Below are positions 49,328 through 59,033 of a stretch of 64,000 bases of DNA, one piece after another. Every line of letters begins with the position of its first letter. The stretch's first letter is position 1. The notes under the pieces were generated by a model. That model was not told where the DNA came from. It saw only the letters and a program-made list of their open reading frames with translations, and did no database searches. The translations under genes and the position numbers were made by a program. This stretch comes from JAWSUT01 sp033549345 (lineage in GTDB: Bacteria > Bacillota > Dethiobacteria > Dethiobacterales > Dethiobacteraceae), in contig JAWSUT010000013.1 in the NCBI GenBank assembly GCA_033549345.1, positions 1 to 64,000 on the forward strand. The letters are read 5' to 3'.

Positions 49328-50590
49328 TTGCTGGCTGTCATCCTGGGACTTGGTCTTTTAATTTTGCTCGTATCAAAAAAAGTGAATGTTGTTGTGGCTG
49401 CACCTGCCGTTATTATGCTGATTGCTCTGGGAAACGGCCAGAGCCCATATGAAATGGTCACCGGCCCTTATCTGGAGGGGGCCGCTTATTTTATTGAGAA
49501 CTTTTTATTTATCTTTCTTTTGGGTTGTATATTCGGCAAACTGATGGAGCAGTCCGGCGGTGCTTTTAGCATCGGCCGTACCCTTGTGGGTTGGCTGGGT
49601 GCGGGCCGGGCTGCCACCGCCATTTTTCTGGCGTCACTGTTTTTGGGAGTGGGTGGTATTGCCGGCTTTGTCATCATTTTTACCATGTATCCCCTGGGCC
49701 TTGCCGTGTTCGACCAGGCAAACCTCCCCAGGCGACTGCTTATTCCCTGTATTGGTGCCGGAATTATTATGGCTATTTCTGCACCGGCCACACCACAAAT
49801 TCAAAATTTAATCCCTATGGAATACCTGGGCACAACACCCACAGCCGGTTTCTGGCCCGGTGTAATCAGCGTGGTCGTTTCGTCTGTCATAACGGCGCTG
49901 TATCTGGAAAAACAGGCAAAAAAGGCCCGGCTGCGGGAAGAAGTCTTCTTGCCGCCAAACGGATATACCCCGGGCACGCAGGCTCATTTTCCGCCTGTCT
50001 GGCTTGCCTGCATTCCCCTGACGGTTATCATCATGATGCTTTCTGTTTTCGGGCTGAACCCGCTGCTTTCCCTGGGAAGCGGTGTTATGCTTGCCTATAT
50101 TCTGATGCTTGGCTATCTGACACATCCGCTTGATGTCTTGAATGAAGGGACAAAAACAGCGATGATGCCGCTGTTGTTTGCTTCATCGTCGGTGGGGTTC
50201 GGCCTGGCGCTGCGGGGTATCCCGGCCTTTGTCCTGTTTATAGAGAAATTAGCCCGTTCATCCTGGGACCCACTGGTCCTGGCGGGCATCATAACGAATA
50301 TAGCTGCGGGCATGATGGGCTCTGCTTCCGGCGGGGTTGTTCTCACGCTGACTACAGTTGGGGGAGAACTGGCTGCGCGGACTGATCCGGACCTCCTGCA
50401 CAGAGTGGTTACGCTGGCTGCAGCGGGACTCGACACCCTACCGCACAATAACGGCTATCTTACGATGCTGGCTTTTTCCGGGCTCACATTCCGGGAAACA
50501 TACAAAGACTACTTCTTTGCCACCGTCCTGACACCGGTAATCGGACTGGCGTTCATGCTGGTTCTCTATTCACTGGGCCTTTTCGCCTGA
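49328..50590 (+). CDS. GntP-family permease
   Basis: A 420-residue membrane transporter with about 12 helices, of the gluconate:H+ symporter (GntP) family; TTG 49328 follows AAGGGGTG. The family core LFASSSVGFGLALRGIPAF near the middle and GLDTLPHNNGYLTMLAFSG near the C-terminus fit. Transported acid is uncertain: gluconate, D-glycerate or similar. It is a lone gene, not next to a catabolic cluster. Confidence 0.82.
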   Translation: MLAVILGLGLLILLVSKKVNVVVAAPAVIMLIALGNGQSPYEMVTGPYLEGAAYFIENFLFIFLLGCIFGKLMEQSGGAFSIGRTLVGWLGAGRAATAIFLASLFLGVGGIAGFVIIFTMYPLGLAVFDQANLPRRLLIPCIGAGIIMAISAPATPQIQNLIPMEYLGTTPTAGFWPGVISVVVSSVITALYLEKQAKKARLREEVFLPPNGYTPGTQAHFPPVWLACIPLTVIIMMLSVFGLNPLLSLGSGVMLAYILMLGYLTHPLDVLNEGTKTAMMPLLFASSSVGFGLALRGIPAFVLFIEKLARSSWDPLVLAGIITNIAAGMMGSASGGVVLTLTTVGGELAARTDPDLLHRVVTLAAAGLDTLPHNNGYLTMLAFSGLTFRETYKDYFFATVLTPVIGLAFMLVLYSLGLFA

Positions 50591-50654
50591 GCAGCTGAAT
50601 ACCACAATTTCTACGGTGCATACTACCGGTAAAAGTTTCAGGGAGGTAGAGGCT

Positions 50655-50876
50655 ATGCCCAAGTATAAGAAGAAGCCGGAAAAAATGACGCCACGTGAAC
50701 TGGAAATGGAACAACTAAAACTGGAAATTGCCGATGAACTTGGCCTGGGTGATAAAGTCAAAGACCGGGGCTGGGAAAACATGACAGCCCGGGAGACAGG
50801 TCGTGTGGGCGGAATTATGTCCCGCCGTCTGCGCAGCGAAAAAGAGAGTGCAAACGTCAAAAATGAAGACAGTTAA
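50655..50876 (+). CDS. Alpha/beta-type small acid-soluble spore protein (SspF-like)
   Basis: A 73-residue DNA-binding spore protein; ATG 50655 with a GGGAGGTAGAGG site. It has the SASP core EQLKLEIADELGLGDKV (germination protease cut region) followed by WENMTARETGRVGGIMSRRL, the DNA-binding helix. The stop TAA is inside a REP-like repeat, so the last few residues (KNEDS) come from the repeat. Supports endospore formation. Confidence 0.88.
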   Translation: MPKYKKKPEKMTPRELEMEQLKLEIADELGLGDKVKDRGWENMTARETGRVGGIMSRRLRSEKESANVKNEDS

Positions 50877-50928
50877 CCTGTCCCCGCGTCTTCATGAAGA
50901 CAGCGGGGACAGGTTTAGTGTCTTCAAA
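50863..50928 (+). repeat. REP-like palindromic repeat, tandem inverted copies
   Basis: GAAGACAGTTAACC continuing to GTCCCCGCGTCTTC (50865-50893) is followed directly by an inverted copy ATGAAGACAGCGGGGACAGG and TTTAGTGTCTTCAAAT (50894-50929). The same core occurs at 26203 and 26391. It supplies the SASP stop codon and the -35 of the next gene. Confidence 0.8.
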
Positions 50929-50951
50929 TCTGCTTGGTTCTGTGGTATAAA
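50923..50951 (+). promoter_or_regulatory. Promoter of nfo using the repeat end
   Basis: TTCAAA (50923-50928), 17-base spacer, TATAAA (50946-50951). The -35 lies in the repeat end. The match is fair. Confidence 0.5.
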
Positions 50952-50989
50952 AAGATAAAGGTATCTATAAAAAAGTATTGGAGGACACT

Positions 50990-51835
50990 ATGCGGCTCGG
51001 TTGCCATTTATCAGTTTCCAAAGGGTTTGACAAAGCGGCGGAGGCAGCGCACGAAATCGGTGCCAATACATTTCAGTTCTTTACACGCAATCCACGGGGC
51101 GGGGCGGCCAGAGCCATTCCTGAAGAAGAAGTGGCAAAGTGGCGGGAAGCCAGACAAACGTATGATATCGCTCCGATTGTGGGCCATTTACCCTATACTG
51201 TAAACATGGCGGCTCCGGCGGAAAAGTCGTTTGCTTTTGCCAATATGGTGGTGGCGGCAGACCTGGCGCGCATGGACGCTGTGGGTGCAGAATACCTGGT
51301 GATACACCCCGGCTCCCACGCAGGTTCCGGCAGAGAGGCCGGCCTTAGGAGGATTGTGTCCTGTCTGGAAGAGTCGTTTATACCGTTTACCGGAAAAACC
51401 ATGCTGCTGTTGGAGACGATGGCCAAAGCTGGTTCGGAAATCGGGACGCTGGACGATATCAAACTGATTATGGATGAGTTGGGCCGGCCGGATAACCTGG
51501 GTGTTTGCATTGACTCCTGCCATCTGACCGGTGCAGGATATGATTTTATGCAAAAAGAGCAGGTTGACAGGCTGGCCGATGATTTGCAGTCACTCATCGG
51601 TCTTGAACGTCTGCGTGCCATGCACCTGAATGACTCGAAATTTCCGCCCGGTACACATAAGGATCGGCACGCCAGAATCGGTGAAGGCTATCTGGGCAGG
51701 GAAGGGATGCTTAATTTGATCACGCATCCTGTGCTTAGCGGCATTCCAATGGTCTTGGAAACGCCGGTTGAGGACTACCGCCAGTATGGAGAAGAAATTG
51801 CTCTTTTGCGTACATGGTTAAAAGAAGGATTATAA
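50990..51835 (+). CDS. nfo: Endonuclease IV
   Basis: Cleaves DNA at abasic sites in base excision repair. A 281-residue protein with ATG 50990 seven bases after GGAGG. Zinc and active site motifs: GCHLSVSKGFDKA, LVIHPGSHAG, LLLETMAKAG, CIDSCHLTGAGYDF, and HLNDSKFPPGTHKDRHARIGEG, all standard for Nfo. It is a lone gene with its own terminator. Confidence 0.95.
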   Translation: MRLGCHLSVSKGFDKAAEAAHEIGANTFQFFTRNPRGGAARAIPEEEVAKWREARQTYDIAPIVGHLPYTVNMAAPAEKSFAFANMVVAADLARMDAVGAEYLVIHPGSHAGSGREAGLRRIVSCLEESFIPFTGKTMLLLETMAKAGSEIGTLDDIKLIMDELGRPDNLGVCIDSCHLTGAGYDFMQKEQVDRLADDLQSLIGLERLRAMHLNDSKFPPGTHKDRHARIGEGYLGREGMLNLITHPVLSGIPMVLETPVEDYRQYGEEIALLRTWLKEGL

Positions 51836-51840
51836 ACAAA

Positions 51841-51870
51841 AACAGCGGAGCAGGCGCTCCGCTGTTTTTG
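51841..51870 (+). terminator. Intrinsic terminator after nfo
   Basis: AACAGCGGAGC-AGGC-GCTCCGCTGTT followed by TTTG, 11 pairs. Shared by the convergent gene whose stop is two bases away. Confidence 0.88.
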
Positions 51871-51871
51871 T

Positions 51872-53008
51872 TTACTGGTCAGTTTTTAAACGGGAGTAAC
51901 GCATAAAGGCCAGTACGGCTCCCAGTAAGAAAACGGGGAGCAGGAGCCAAAGAGATGACTGCGCTTTATTAGGTGTATCTGCGCTGTCTGTGGCCGGTGC
52001 AGCAGAGACCTCTCGCTCTGCGAGCGGGAGGATGGTGAAGACGGCATCTTCGTGGATTGAACCCACATCACCCAAAGCGGCAATTTCTTCGATCTGTGCC
52101 GCATTCAGTGCAGCTGTTATCATTAGCTCATTCTGTTCGTAGTCAAGGCCCATGGCATTGAGTGCAGCGGTGATATTTGTCAGAGCCGGGCCAACGCCCT
52201 CCCGATGAAGCGTACTCAGTTCCTCATAGAAGGCAACAGAACGCTCAAAATCTTCCTCGTTTAGTATGTCAGTTTTAGGATTGGCAGGTGACACGCCGTT
52301 TTCGTCGCTCCCTTTGTCAGCGGACTCAGGCTCGTCAATGGCTTCGGGACGAATCTCCGGTTCAGGAATATCCCTTACATAGCCACCCTGAAACATCTCG
52401 GAGAGGGAAGGGAGGTGGCCGGCAAATTCAGGATACTCGGTTTTCAGCAATGCAAAGCGGTTACGAAGATCCTCAGTTTCCCGGAATGCCGGGTAGATAA
52501 TCACCTTAATTGTTTCAGATGAGGGCAGGGTTTTCAGTTTCTGGTAGAGAGAAACATCCAGTTTCCCCGCTTCACGGCTGAGCCGCTCCCATTCTGCCAC
52601 GGCCAGCCTTCGGTCTTCGGCCATTTTGGGCTCCATTTCCTGAAGACTGAGGACTTCGCCCGATTCTGTGTTAATGTAGACCCCGCTGTAGATTGTGCCG
52701 TCACCGGCAGGCCGCTGTTCAATCAGTTCACCGCGGTCGGAGACGGGGGTATCAGGCGGCAGCGGCTGCACCTCACCGGATGAACCCGTACCTTCGGGGT
52801 TGATGGTGAACTTGGCAAACCAAAAAGACTCCCCTAAATGTTCCAGTGTCATCATCTCGCCTTGATACAGTTCGATACGTTCAGCCGGCACATTGTATGT
52901 TTCCATGATATAACGTAGTGCAATTTGCGGATAGTCACCGGCAAGCATGGATGCTGCCGGCAGTGTAAGCAGAATAAATAAAACCAGCAATATAAACTTT
53001 TTTATCAT
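51872..53008 (-). CDS. Secreted or membrane-anchored protein of unknown function
   Basis: A 378-residue protein with an N-terminal signal peptide (about 1-22, KKFILLVLFILLTLPAASMLAG) and a C-terminal helix (about 350-368) followed by a Lys/Arg tail, so it is probably anchored with its bulk outside. An N-terminal part with IALRYIMETYNVPAERIELYQ resembles PepSY-like folds; a Pro/Glu-rich linker follows (about 212-245). ATG after AGGAGGGGTC. No family recognised. Confidence 0.55.
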   Translation of the reverse strand: MIKKFILLVLFILLTLPAASMLAGDYPQIALRYIMETYNVPAERIELYQGEMMTLEHLGESFWFAKFTINPEGTGSSGEVQPLPPDTPVSDRGELIEQRPAGDGTIYSGVYINTESGEVLSLQEMEPKMAEDRRLAVAEWERLSREAGKLDVSLYQKLKTLPSSETIKVIIYPAFRETEDLRNRFALLKTEYPEFAGHLPSLSEMFQGGYVRDIPEPEIRPEAIDEPESADKGSDENGVSPANPKTDILNEEDFERSVAFYEELSTLHREGVGPALTNITAALNAMGLDYEQNELMITAALNAAQIEEIAALGDVGSIHEDAVFTILPLAEREVSAAPATDSADTPNKAQSSLWLLLPVFLLGAVLAFMRYSRLKTDQ

Positions 53009-53084
53009 TCCGACCCCTCCTGTAGGACATGTTGTTCTCTTAGACGTTTAGTTGCCGGGGGAAGTTCCCGCAGTCCTCAGATAA

Positions 53085-53116
53085 GATAAAAAAAATAGAG
53101 CACCATATGTGCTCTA
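53085..53116 (-). terminator. Intrinsic terminator after the DRTGG gene
   Basis: On the minus strand TAGAGCAC-ATATG-GTGCTCTA is followed by TTTTTTTT. Confidence 0.85.
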
Positions 53117-53122
53117 GTGCAG

Positions 53123-54187
53123 TTACTGTTCGACAAAGTTAATGATGGGCTGCACGTTACAGTGTGCAGACACGTTGTCCTTGGCGACTTTTATTCCATC
53201 CTCATCGCCGGGACGGATGCGCCGTGAGACTACATGCAGACGTTCGATGGCGGTGTAGGTATCATAGTGGACAAGGATGACCGGCACATTCTTTTCTATG
53301 GCCCGGGTCAGAACACCAACGTCGGGATAGAGGCCGCCGGTCAGAATCAGGACGGATGTACTGGTTTCCAGGGCAGTCACAGCCATATCGGAGCGGTCAC
53401 CGCCGGTAATAACCGCCTTATTTGGTGCCCGTCTGAGATATCCCAGGGCGCTTTCGATAGTCATTGAACCGACCACCACTTCTTCCACCATACGGTTCAT
53501 GCCCACTTCTTCACCGGTCAGCAGTTCCCCGCCCAATGCATCATAAAACTCCAGAACTGTGGGCGCGGCAATTTCTGCTTTGCGGGGGATGATACCCAAT
53601 ATAGGTAGACCCAGTTTTTCCATAATCGGAGCGTAGACACCTTTGGTTTTATCCAGAAGCGTCCGTTCAATATTATTAAAGATACTCCCCAAAAGATTCA
53701 GGCCGGCAAGACGGAAGTGTTCGTTATAGTAAATGGCTTTATCCAGACTGTAGTCATCTTCCATACGAATCACATGAATCATGGCAGCCTGAAGCATTTT
53801 AGACAGGCTGATGGCATCCAGACCCAGACTTGCTGCAGTATAGGGGGAGAGTGAGCCGTCGATTAATACCAAATCCAGACCGTCGGACACGGTTGCATAG
53901 GCCTCTTTGATTACCGCCGCGGATTTGTCGGGATCGCGGTGGGGCCCGCCGCTTAAGTAGTAAGGGCCGGTGCGGACAGGGCAAAGCAGGGATGCTTCAT
54001 GCTTCAGTGACAAAACATCCTGAAAGAGAAGGACATCTTCATCTTCCTGGCGATGAGGCCCTTTGGCTGTACCAAGCGGTTTAAAATAACCGACATTGAT
54101 CCCTGCCTCCCGCAGCTTCAGTGCCAGCCCCAGTGCAATGGCTGTTTTACCGCTGCCGGCCATCCCGCTGATAAAGATACTTTTCAT
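53123..54187 (-). CDS. BioD-like/DRTGG-domain protein (Pta N-terminal-like)
   Basis: A 354-residue protein; ATG 54187 follows AGAAAGGGTG. The P-loop SGMAGSGKTAIALGLAL (about 7-23) begins a dethiobiotin synthetase-like ATPase domain, and the C-terminal part (about 215-330) is a DRTGG-type domain. This is the N-terminal two-thirds of long phosphate acetyltransferases, without the catalytic domain. It is 14 bases downstream of an ADP-forming acyl-CoA synthetase gene and likely in its operon, so it could tune acetate/acyl-CoA metabolism; this link is inference. Confidence 0.78.
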   Translation of the reverse strand: MKSIFISGMAGSGKTAIALGLALKLREAGINVGYFKPLGTAKGPHRQEDEDVLLFQDVLSLKHEASLLCPVRTGPYYLSGGPHRDPDKSAAVIKEAYATVSDGLDLVLIDGSLSPYTAASLGLDAISLSKMLQAAMIHVIRMEDDYSLDKAIYYNEHFRLAGLNLLGSIFNNIERTLLDKTKGVYAPIMEKLGLPILGIIPRKAEIAAPTVLEFYDALGGELLTGEEVGMNRMVEEVVVGSMTIESALGYLRRAPNKAVITGGDRSDMAVTALETSTSVLILTGGLYPDVGVLTRAIEKNVPVILVHYDTYTAIERLHVVSRRIRPGDEDGIKVAKDNVSAHCNVQPIINFVEQ

Positions 54188-54201
54188 AGAGAACACCCTT
54201 T

Positions 54202-56325
54202 CTACTCCTGGTTATCGTCATAGGATACGGTTATTTTCACATCCAGCGCAACGGCTGTATCGTGATAGGCAACTACGGGGTTAAGGTCAATCTCGGTAAT
54301 CTCCGGAAAATCGAGTGAAAGGCGTGCAACCCTGGCCAAAGTTTGGATCAGCGCTCCGATATCCGACGGTTTACTGCCGCGGTAACCACGAATCAGGGTA
54401 TATGCTTTGGTTTCAGCAATCATTTCTTCGATTTCTTCCAGAGTCAGTCCTGCTGCCAACCGGAAGGAGACATCTTTTAGAAGATTAACATAAATACCGC
54501 CCAGGCCAAAGGCCAGCAGGGGGCCAAACTGAACATCCCTGCTCATGCCGATAATCAGTTCATTACCCTTTGGCATCATTTTCTGAACTTCAATGCCATA
54601 AACAGGCGTGCCGGGCATTAATCGCCGTACACTGTCCATAATGCCATGAAAACCAGTCACCACTTCCTCACGGGTTTCCAGGCCGATTATTACTCCACCG
54701 ACGTCACTTTTATGGATAATTTTCGGAGATGCGATCTTCAGCACCACCGGATACCCCAAACGATCAGCCTGCAGTGCGGCTTCTTCGGGCTTCTTGGCCA
54801 GCAGAACCGGCGCAACGGGAATACCGTACGCTTCCGCCACGCTGGTTGCTTCGTTGCCTAACAGGACAAGGCGCCTGTCTTTTAGAACATCATAGAAAGT
54901 GGCTTTCACCGCATTTTTGTCAAGGTTTTCAATTCGCGGAATTTGCTGTTCTCTGGCCAGCTTTCGCTGCAGTGCGGAAAACCTGACCATACCGGAGAGG
55001 GATTTTAATGCCGGCTCGGGAAATGTGAAACAGGGGACACCGGAATTGGTGAGCACTCGGCAGCCCTCCGCCAATCCCTCACCACCCATGTAGGCGGCGA
55101 AGACCGGTTTTCCCTCAAATTTTGCATGAAGTTCTGAAACAACTTTAGCCGTTTCCACCGGTTCGGTGACAGCGGCGGGAGAGAGAAGAATCAGGGCGCC
55201 ATCTGTATTTTCATCCGCCAGTACCGCCTCCAGAGAATCTCTGTAACGATCTGTCCTGGCATCTCCCAGTACATCGACCGGGTTGTACACATTTGCCTCC
55301 GCCGGCAGTGCATGGCGCAGTGTTTCAATGGTCTCTTTACTGAAGCGTGCCATGGAAAGCTTATTTTTTTCAACACTGTCTGTGGCAATAATCCCGGGGC
55401 CGCCGGAGTTGGTCACAATCGCAATACGGTTGCCGGCCGGAACAGGTTGGCTGACAAAAGCAACTGCTAAATCGAAAAGGTCGGACATGGTTTCTGCGCG
55501 GATAACACCGCACTGGCGGAAGGCGGTATCGTAGGCCAAATCACTGCCGGCCAGAGCTCCTGTATGTGAGGATGCTGCGCGTGCACCGGCTGAAGACGTC
55601 CCGGATTTCAGGATAATGACAGGTTTACGTTTGCATGCTTCACTGACAACCTCGAGAAAACGCTTACCGTCAGCCACATCTTCAATATAGCAGAGGATGA
55701 CCCGGGTGTTGGGGTCCTGGGCTGCCGACCAGATAAAATCCACTTCATTCAGGTCAGCTTTATTCCCCATGGAGACAAAACGGGAGAAGCCAAGGCCCAC
55801 ACTGCGGCTCCAGTCAAAGATAGCCAGCAGCATGGCCCCGCTTTGTGAAATGAAAGCAATTTCACCCTTCTGCGGGAAACCCTGTGCAAACGAAGCATTG
55901 ACAGGCGCATGTGTATCCATGATACCTACCACGTTGGGGCCAACCATACGCATGTTATATTGTTTGCAGATTTCCAGCAGTTCTTTTTCCCGTTTCAGCC
56001 CCTTATCGCCGATTTCTTTGAAGCCGGCGCTGACCACCACCAGGAATTTGACCCCTGTCTCCCCGCACTCTCTGGCGACGTCAAGGGAACGTTCGGCAGG
56101 TACGGAGATTACAGCCACGTCAACTGCTTTGCCGACATCCCGAACGGAAGAATAACAGCGATACCCCAGAATCTCAGTTTCCCGCGGATTAACGGGAAAA
56201 ACCTCACCGGCAAAACCGCTGCTTTTAATGTTGTCCATAATGGCAAAACCGATTTTTTCTTTGTTATTTGAGGCTCCGACCACTGCAATGGAGTCGGGGC
56301 TAAACAGGGACTGCAAGTCGCTCAT
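54202..56325 (-). CDS. ADP-forming acyl-CoA synthetase (fused alpha-beta)
   Basis: Converts an acyl-CoA with ADP and phosphate to acid, CoA and ATP, or the reverse, in anaerobic energy metabolism. The 707-residue protein has the CoA-binding domain first (VVGASNNKEKIGF, about 14-26), succinyl-CoA ligase-like domain with the catalytic His in SHTGALAGSD (about 256), and an ATP-grasp domain at the C-terminal end (about 490-707; VVLKIASPKIIHKSDVGGV). Order matches fused AcdA-AcdB enzymes. Substrate likely acetyl-CoA or a branched acyl-CoA. The stop is 14 bases before the DRTGG gene start. Confidence 0.88.
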   Translation of the reverse strand: MSDLQSLFSPDSIAVVGASNNKEKIGFAIMDNIKSSGFAGEVFPVNPRETEILGYRCYSSVRDVGKAVDVAVISVPAERSLDVARECGETGVKFLVVVSAGFKEIGDKGLKREKELLEICKQYNMRMVGPNVVGIMDTHAPVNASFAQGFPQKGEIAFISQSGAMLLAIFDWSRSVGLGFSRFVSMGNKADLNEVDFIWSAAQDPNTRVILCYIEDVADGKRFLEVVSEACKRKPVIILKSGTSSAGARAASSHTGALAGSDLAYDTAFRQCGVIRAETMSDLFDLAVAFVSQPVPAGNRIAIVTNSGGPGIIATDSVEKNKLSMARFSKETIETLRHALPAEANVYNPVDVLGDARTDRYRDSLEAVLADENTDGALILLSPAAVTEPVETAKVVSELHAKFEGKPVFAAYMGGEGLAEGCRVLTNSGVPCFTFPEPALKSLSGMVRFSALQRKLAREQQIPRIENLDKNAVKATFYDVLKDRRLVLLGNEATSVAEAYGIPVAPVLLAKKPEEAALQADRLGYPVVLKIASPKIIHKSDVGGVIIGLETREEVVTGFHGIMDSVRRLMPGTPVYGIEVQKMMPKGNELIIGMSRDVQFGPLLAFGLGGIYVNLLKDVSFRLAAGLTLEEIEEMIAETKAYTLIRGYRGSKPSDIGALIQTLARVARLSLDFPEITEIDLNPVVAYHDTAVALDVKITVSYDDNQE

Positions 56326-56508
56326 TGCTCACTCACCTTTTTTGTGCGTGCCCGGATTGCTCACCGGTTTGCGGATGAATTGTGTAAAGTAAGTTAAAAA
56401 GATGCCGATACTTTAATGGTGACATATATTTTCCCTGAGTTTATTGCAATTTCATTATAATTGTATTGTTCAGTTACCGGTAAAAAATTATGCCCGGGAT
56501 GTGGTCGT

Positions 56509-57792
56509 GTGGACGTGTTAAAGCAATTTTGCAGAAAAGCACAAGAAAAAGGGCTGCCATTTTATCTGGTAGGTGGTTTTTTGCGGGACAGTCTCACCGG
56601 ACGTGCCAGTGCAGACCTGGATTTAAGCGGCCCACCCGGTGCTTTGTCTTTTGCTGCGGATTTCTGCAGAAAAAATCAGCTTAAGGGATATCTGATTAGC
56701 CGGCACCGCCTGATGCGGCTGCAGCTGTCGGGCCTTAGCCTTGATATTTCTGAGTTTAAAGGAAACAACCTGACAGAAGACCTGGCTATGCGGGACTTCT
56801 CCCTAAACGCTATGGCACTGCCGCTGGCGGACTATCTGGCGGCAGGAGTGCAGGTTGACAAGCTGGTTGACCCGTTGGGCGGGTTTATTGATTTATCACA
56901 GAGGACGCTGCGTGCACTGCCGGGCGCACTGGAGCGTGATCCGCTGCGGGTGCTCAGGGGTGCCCGTATGGCAGTTCTCTTTGGCCTCACACCGGCCAAA
57001 GAGACAATAACAGAAGCACGAAAAACCGCCATTTTGTTATCCGCTGTGCCCGGTGAACGAATTCTGGCAGAAATATTTGCCGTGCTGCAGGGCAATGCAT
57101 CCGGTTACTTGCCACTTCTGGAATCACTGGGCGCTGTTCAGCCGGTCTTTGGCCGGCGCTTAACAATTCAATCAGATTTTGTGACACAGCAGACTGAAAC
57201 CATTCTCAACAACAGCAGTTTATGGCCTGCGGCACTGAGAGAAAAGTTGCGTATCCACCTGATGCGCCCCATGGCTGCCCTGACACGCGCCCGTGAAATG
57301 ATTAAATTTGCTGCCATGCTGTGTGATCTGGAGGGCATCGCTCCTGTCCGGGAAGAAACGCTGCGTGCTCTGGCGCGCCTACCGCTGGCACGACGCGAAT
57401 CCAAGGCGCTTTTTGCTTTGGCAGAAGCCCTGCATTGGCTTTCCCGAAGCCGGAGGGGGTTTGGTAAAAAAGAGATATATAACTATTTTCACCGCTATGG
57501 TTCCTGGGGAGCAGACGCTGCCTTACTCTTCTGTGCATTGCGGGGACCGGGAGCACACCCGGCCGCAACAAGGCTGCTTTGGGAATATATTTCGCCGGCC
57601 GGCCGTCTGGCCAACCCGCCGCAATATCTCACCGGCAGGGAACTGGCAGCCATGGTGGGTAAAGCACGTCTGCCATCCTCGCTGACAGGTGAACTGCAGC
57701 AGTCTCTACGCCGCGCAGCGGCACTGGGAGATGTTGTACACAAACAGGAAGCAGCGGAATTTGCTGAAGGTTTTGTCGGTGCGTTTAGGTAA
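56509..57792 (+). CDS. cca: tRNA nucleotidyltransferase/poly(A) polymerase-family protein
   Basis: Adds or repairs the CCA end of tRNAs. The frame opens at TTG 56461, but that adds a stretch with no ribosome site; GTG 56509 gives 427 residues with the nucleotidyltransferase core near the N-terminus: YLVGGFLRDSLTG (about 20-32) with ADLDLSG acidic pair just after. RDFSLNAMAL (about 88-97), DPLRVLRGARMAVLFGL follow as in class II enzymes. A choice between CCA-adding and A-adding cannot be made from the sequence. Encoded CCA on the tRNA-Trp means it could act mainly in repair. Confidence 0.8.
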   Translation: MDVLKQFCRKAQEKGLPFYLVGGFLRDSLTGRASADLDLSGPPGALSFAADFCRKNQLKGYLISRHRLMRLQLSGLSLDISEFKGNNLTEDLAMRDFSLNAMALPLADYLAAGVQVDKLVDPLGGFIDLSQRTLRALPGALERDPLRVLRGARMAVLFGLTPAKETITEARKTAILLSAVPGERILAEIFAVLQGNASGYLPLLESLGAVQPVFGRRLTIQSDFVTQQTETILNNSSLWPAALREKLRIHLMRPMAALTRAREMIKFAAMLCDLEGIAPVREETLRALARLPLARRESKALFALAEALHWLSRSRRGFGKKEIYNYFHRYGSWGADAALLFCALRGPGAHPAATRLLWEYISPAGRLANPPQYLTGRELAAMVGKARLPSSLTGELQQSLRRAAALGDVVHKQEAAEFAEGFVGAFR

Positions 57793-57870
57793 AAACGTGT
57801 CGTAATATTACAAAAGAGGAAGGAAAGAACAAGACCGGGTCGAATATAGTTTCAAACAGAACAAGAGACT

Positions 57871-59028
57871 ATGGGGCGGTGCAGATATTTGCAGGAGATA
57901 AAAAGACTCGACCAGGCTATTCGCAATACTATATCTGCTGTAGAAGAGGGACAACGGGAAATTCATTCCATTTCAGGCAGTGCCAGGCAACAGCGGGATG
58001 AGCTTCTGGCGAAGCTTGTGGACTTAAAGGGCGAAATTCTGGATGTGATTACAGCTGTTGACAGGCTGGAACGCGAAGAAAAACTGGCCCGGATTCATTT
58101 GATGGAAGTGAATCGCAATTTTACACGTTACTCAGAAAAAGACATCCAGCAGGCTTATGAAGAAGCGCAGCATATCCAACTGCAGCTGAGTATGATGCGC
58201 GAACGGGAATCTCAGCACAGAGCCCGCAGGGAGCAGCTGGAAGCCATGCTGCGCCGTCTGAGTGAAACAGTTCTCAGGGCCGAAAAGCTGGAGTCCCAGG
58301 TAGGTATGGCACTGCAGCTGATTTCCGGCGGTCTGCAGGGTGTCACAGTCAAACTGGATGAACTGCAGTTGCGCCAGCAGCTGTCGTTACGGATTATTAA
58401 AGCGCAGGAGGAAGAAAGGCTCCGTGTGGCCCGGGAAATTCATGACGGTCCCGCCCAGTCTATGGCCAACGTTGTGCTGCGTGCTGAAATTTGTGAGAAA
58501 TTGATGGCGGTGGAGCCGGATAAGGTGCGGGCCGAGCTCCATGACTTAAAAGAAATGGTTAAAGAAAGCCTTGATGAAGTCAGAAAAATTATCTTCGACC
58601 TGCGGCCGATGGTTTTGGACGACCTGGGAGTTGTGCCCACACTGCGTCGCTTTATTGCAGAACTGCAAAAGAGAACGGAAATGAGCATTGAACTGGTGGT
58701 ACTAAACGGTGAAGACCAGCGCCTTGCCAGTGCACTGGAAGTGGCGATATTCCGGATTGTTCAGGAATCTTTAAATAATATCTACAAACATGCACACGCA
58801 AAACGCAGTGTAATTAAACTGGAGATATTGTCCAGCCGCATCAATATTTCCATAGCGGATGACGGCTGCGGATTTGATACAGACAGAGTCATGAAAAACA
58901 TTGATATGGATTGCTTTGGTCTTCTGGGGATGCGCGAACGGGTGGAACTGCTGGACGGACAGGTAAAGATTATTTCCGGTAAAGACAGAGGGACAGAGAT
59001 TCAGGTCAGTATTCCGATAAAGGGGTGA
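57871..59028 (+). CDS. degS: DegS-type sensor histidine kinase
   Basis: Cytosolic two-component kinase of 385 residues without membrane helices. The first 170 residues are coiled-coil (many Gln, Glu, Arg) as in DegS; then the dimer/phosphoacceptor region REIHDGPAQSMANVV (His about 190) and an ATPase domain with ESLNNIYKHAHA, DDGCGF and GLLGMRERV. ATG 57871 has a weak site; a GTG or other start is possible. It overlaps the response regulator leader and lies just before the Tad/Flp pilus genes. Confidence 0.88.
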   Translation: MGRCRYLQEIKRLDQAIRNTISAVEEGQREIHSISGSARQQRDELLAKLVDLKGEILDVITAVDRLEREEKLARIHLMEVNRNFTRYSEKDIQQAYEEAQHIQLQLSMMRERESQHRARREQLEAMLRRLSETVLRAEKLESQVGMALQLISGGLQGVTVKLDELQLRQQLSLRIIKAQEEERLRVAREIHDGPAQSMANVVLRAEICEKLMAVEPDKVRAELHDLKEMVKESLDEVRKIIFDLRPMVLDDLGVVPTLRRFIAELQKRTEMSIELVVLNGEDQRLASALEVAIFRIVQESLNNIYKHAHAKRSVIKLEILSSRINISIADDGCGFDTDRVMKNIDMDCFGLLGMRERVELLDGQVKIISGKDRGTEIQVSIPIKG

Positions 59029-59033
59029 GCCGG

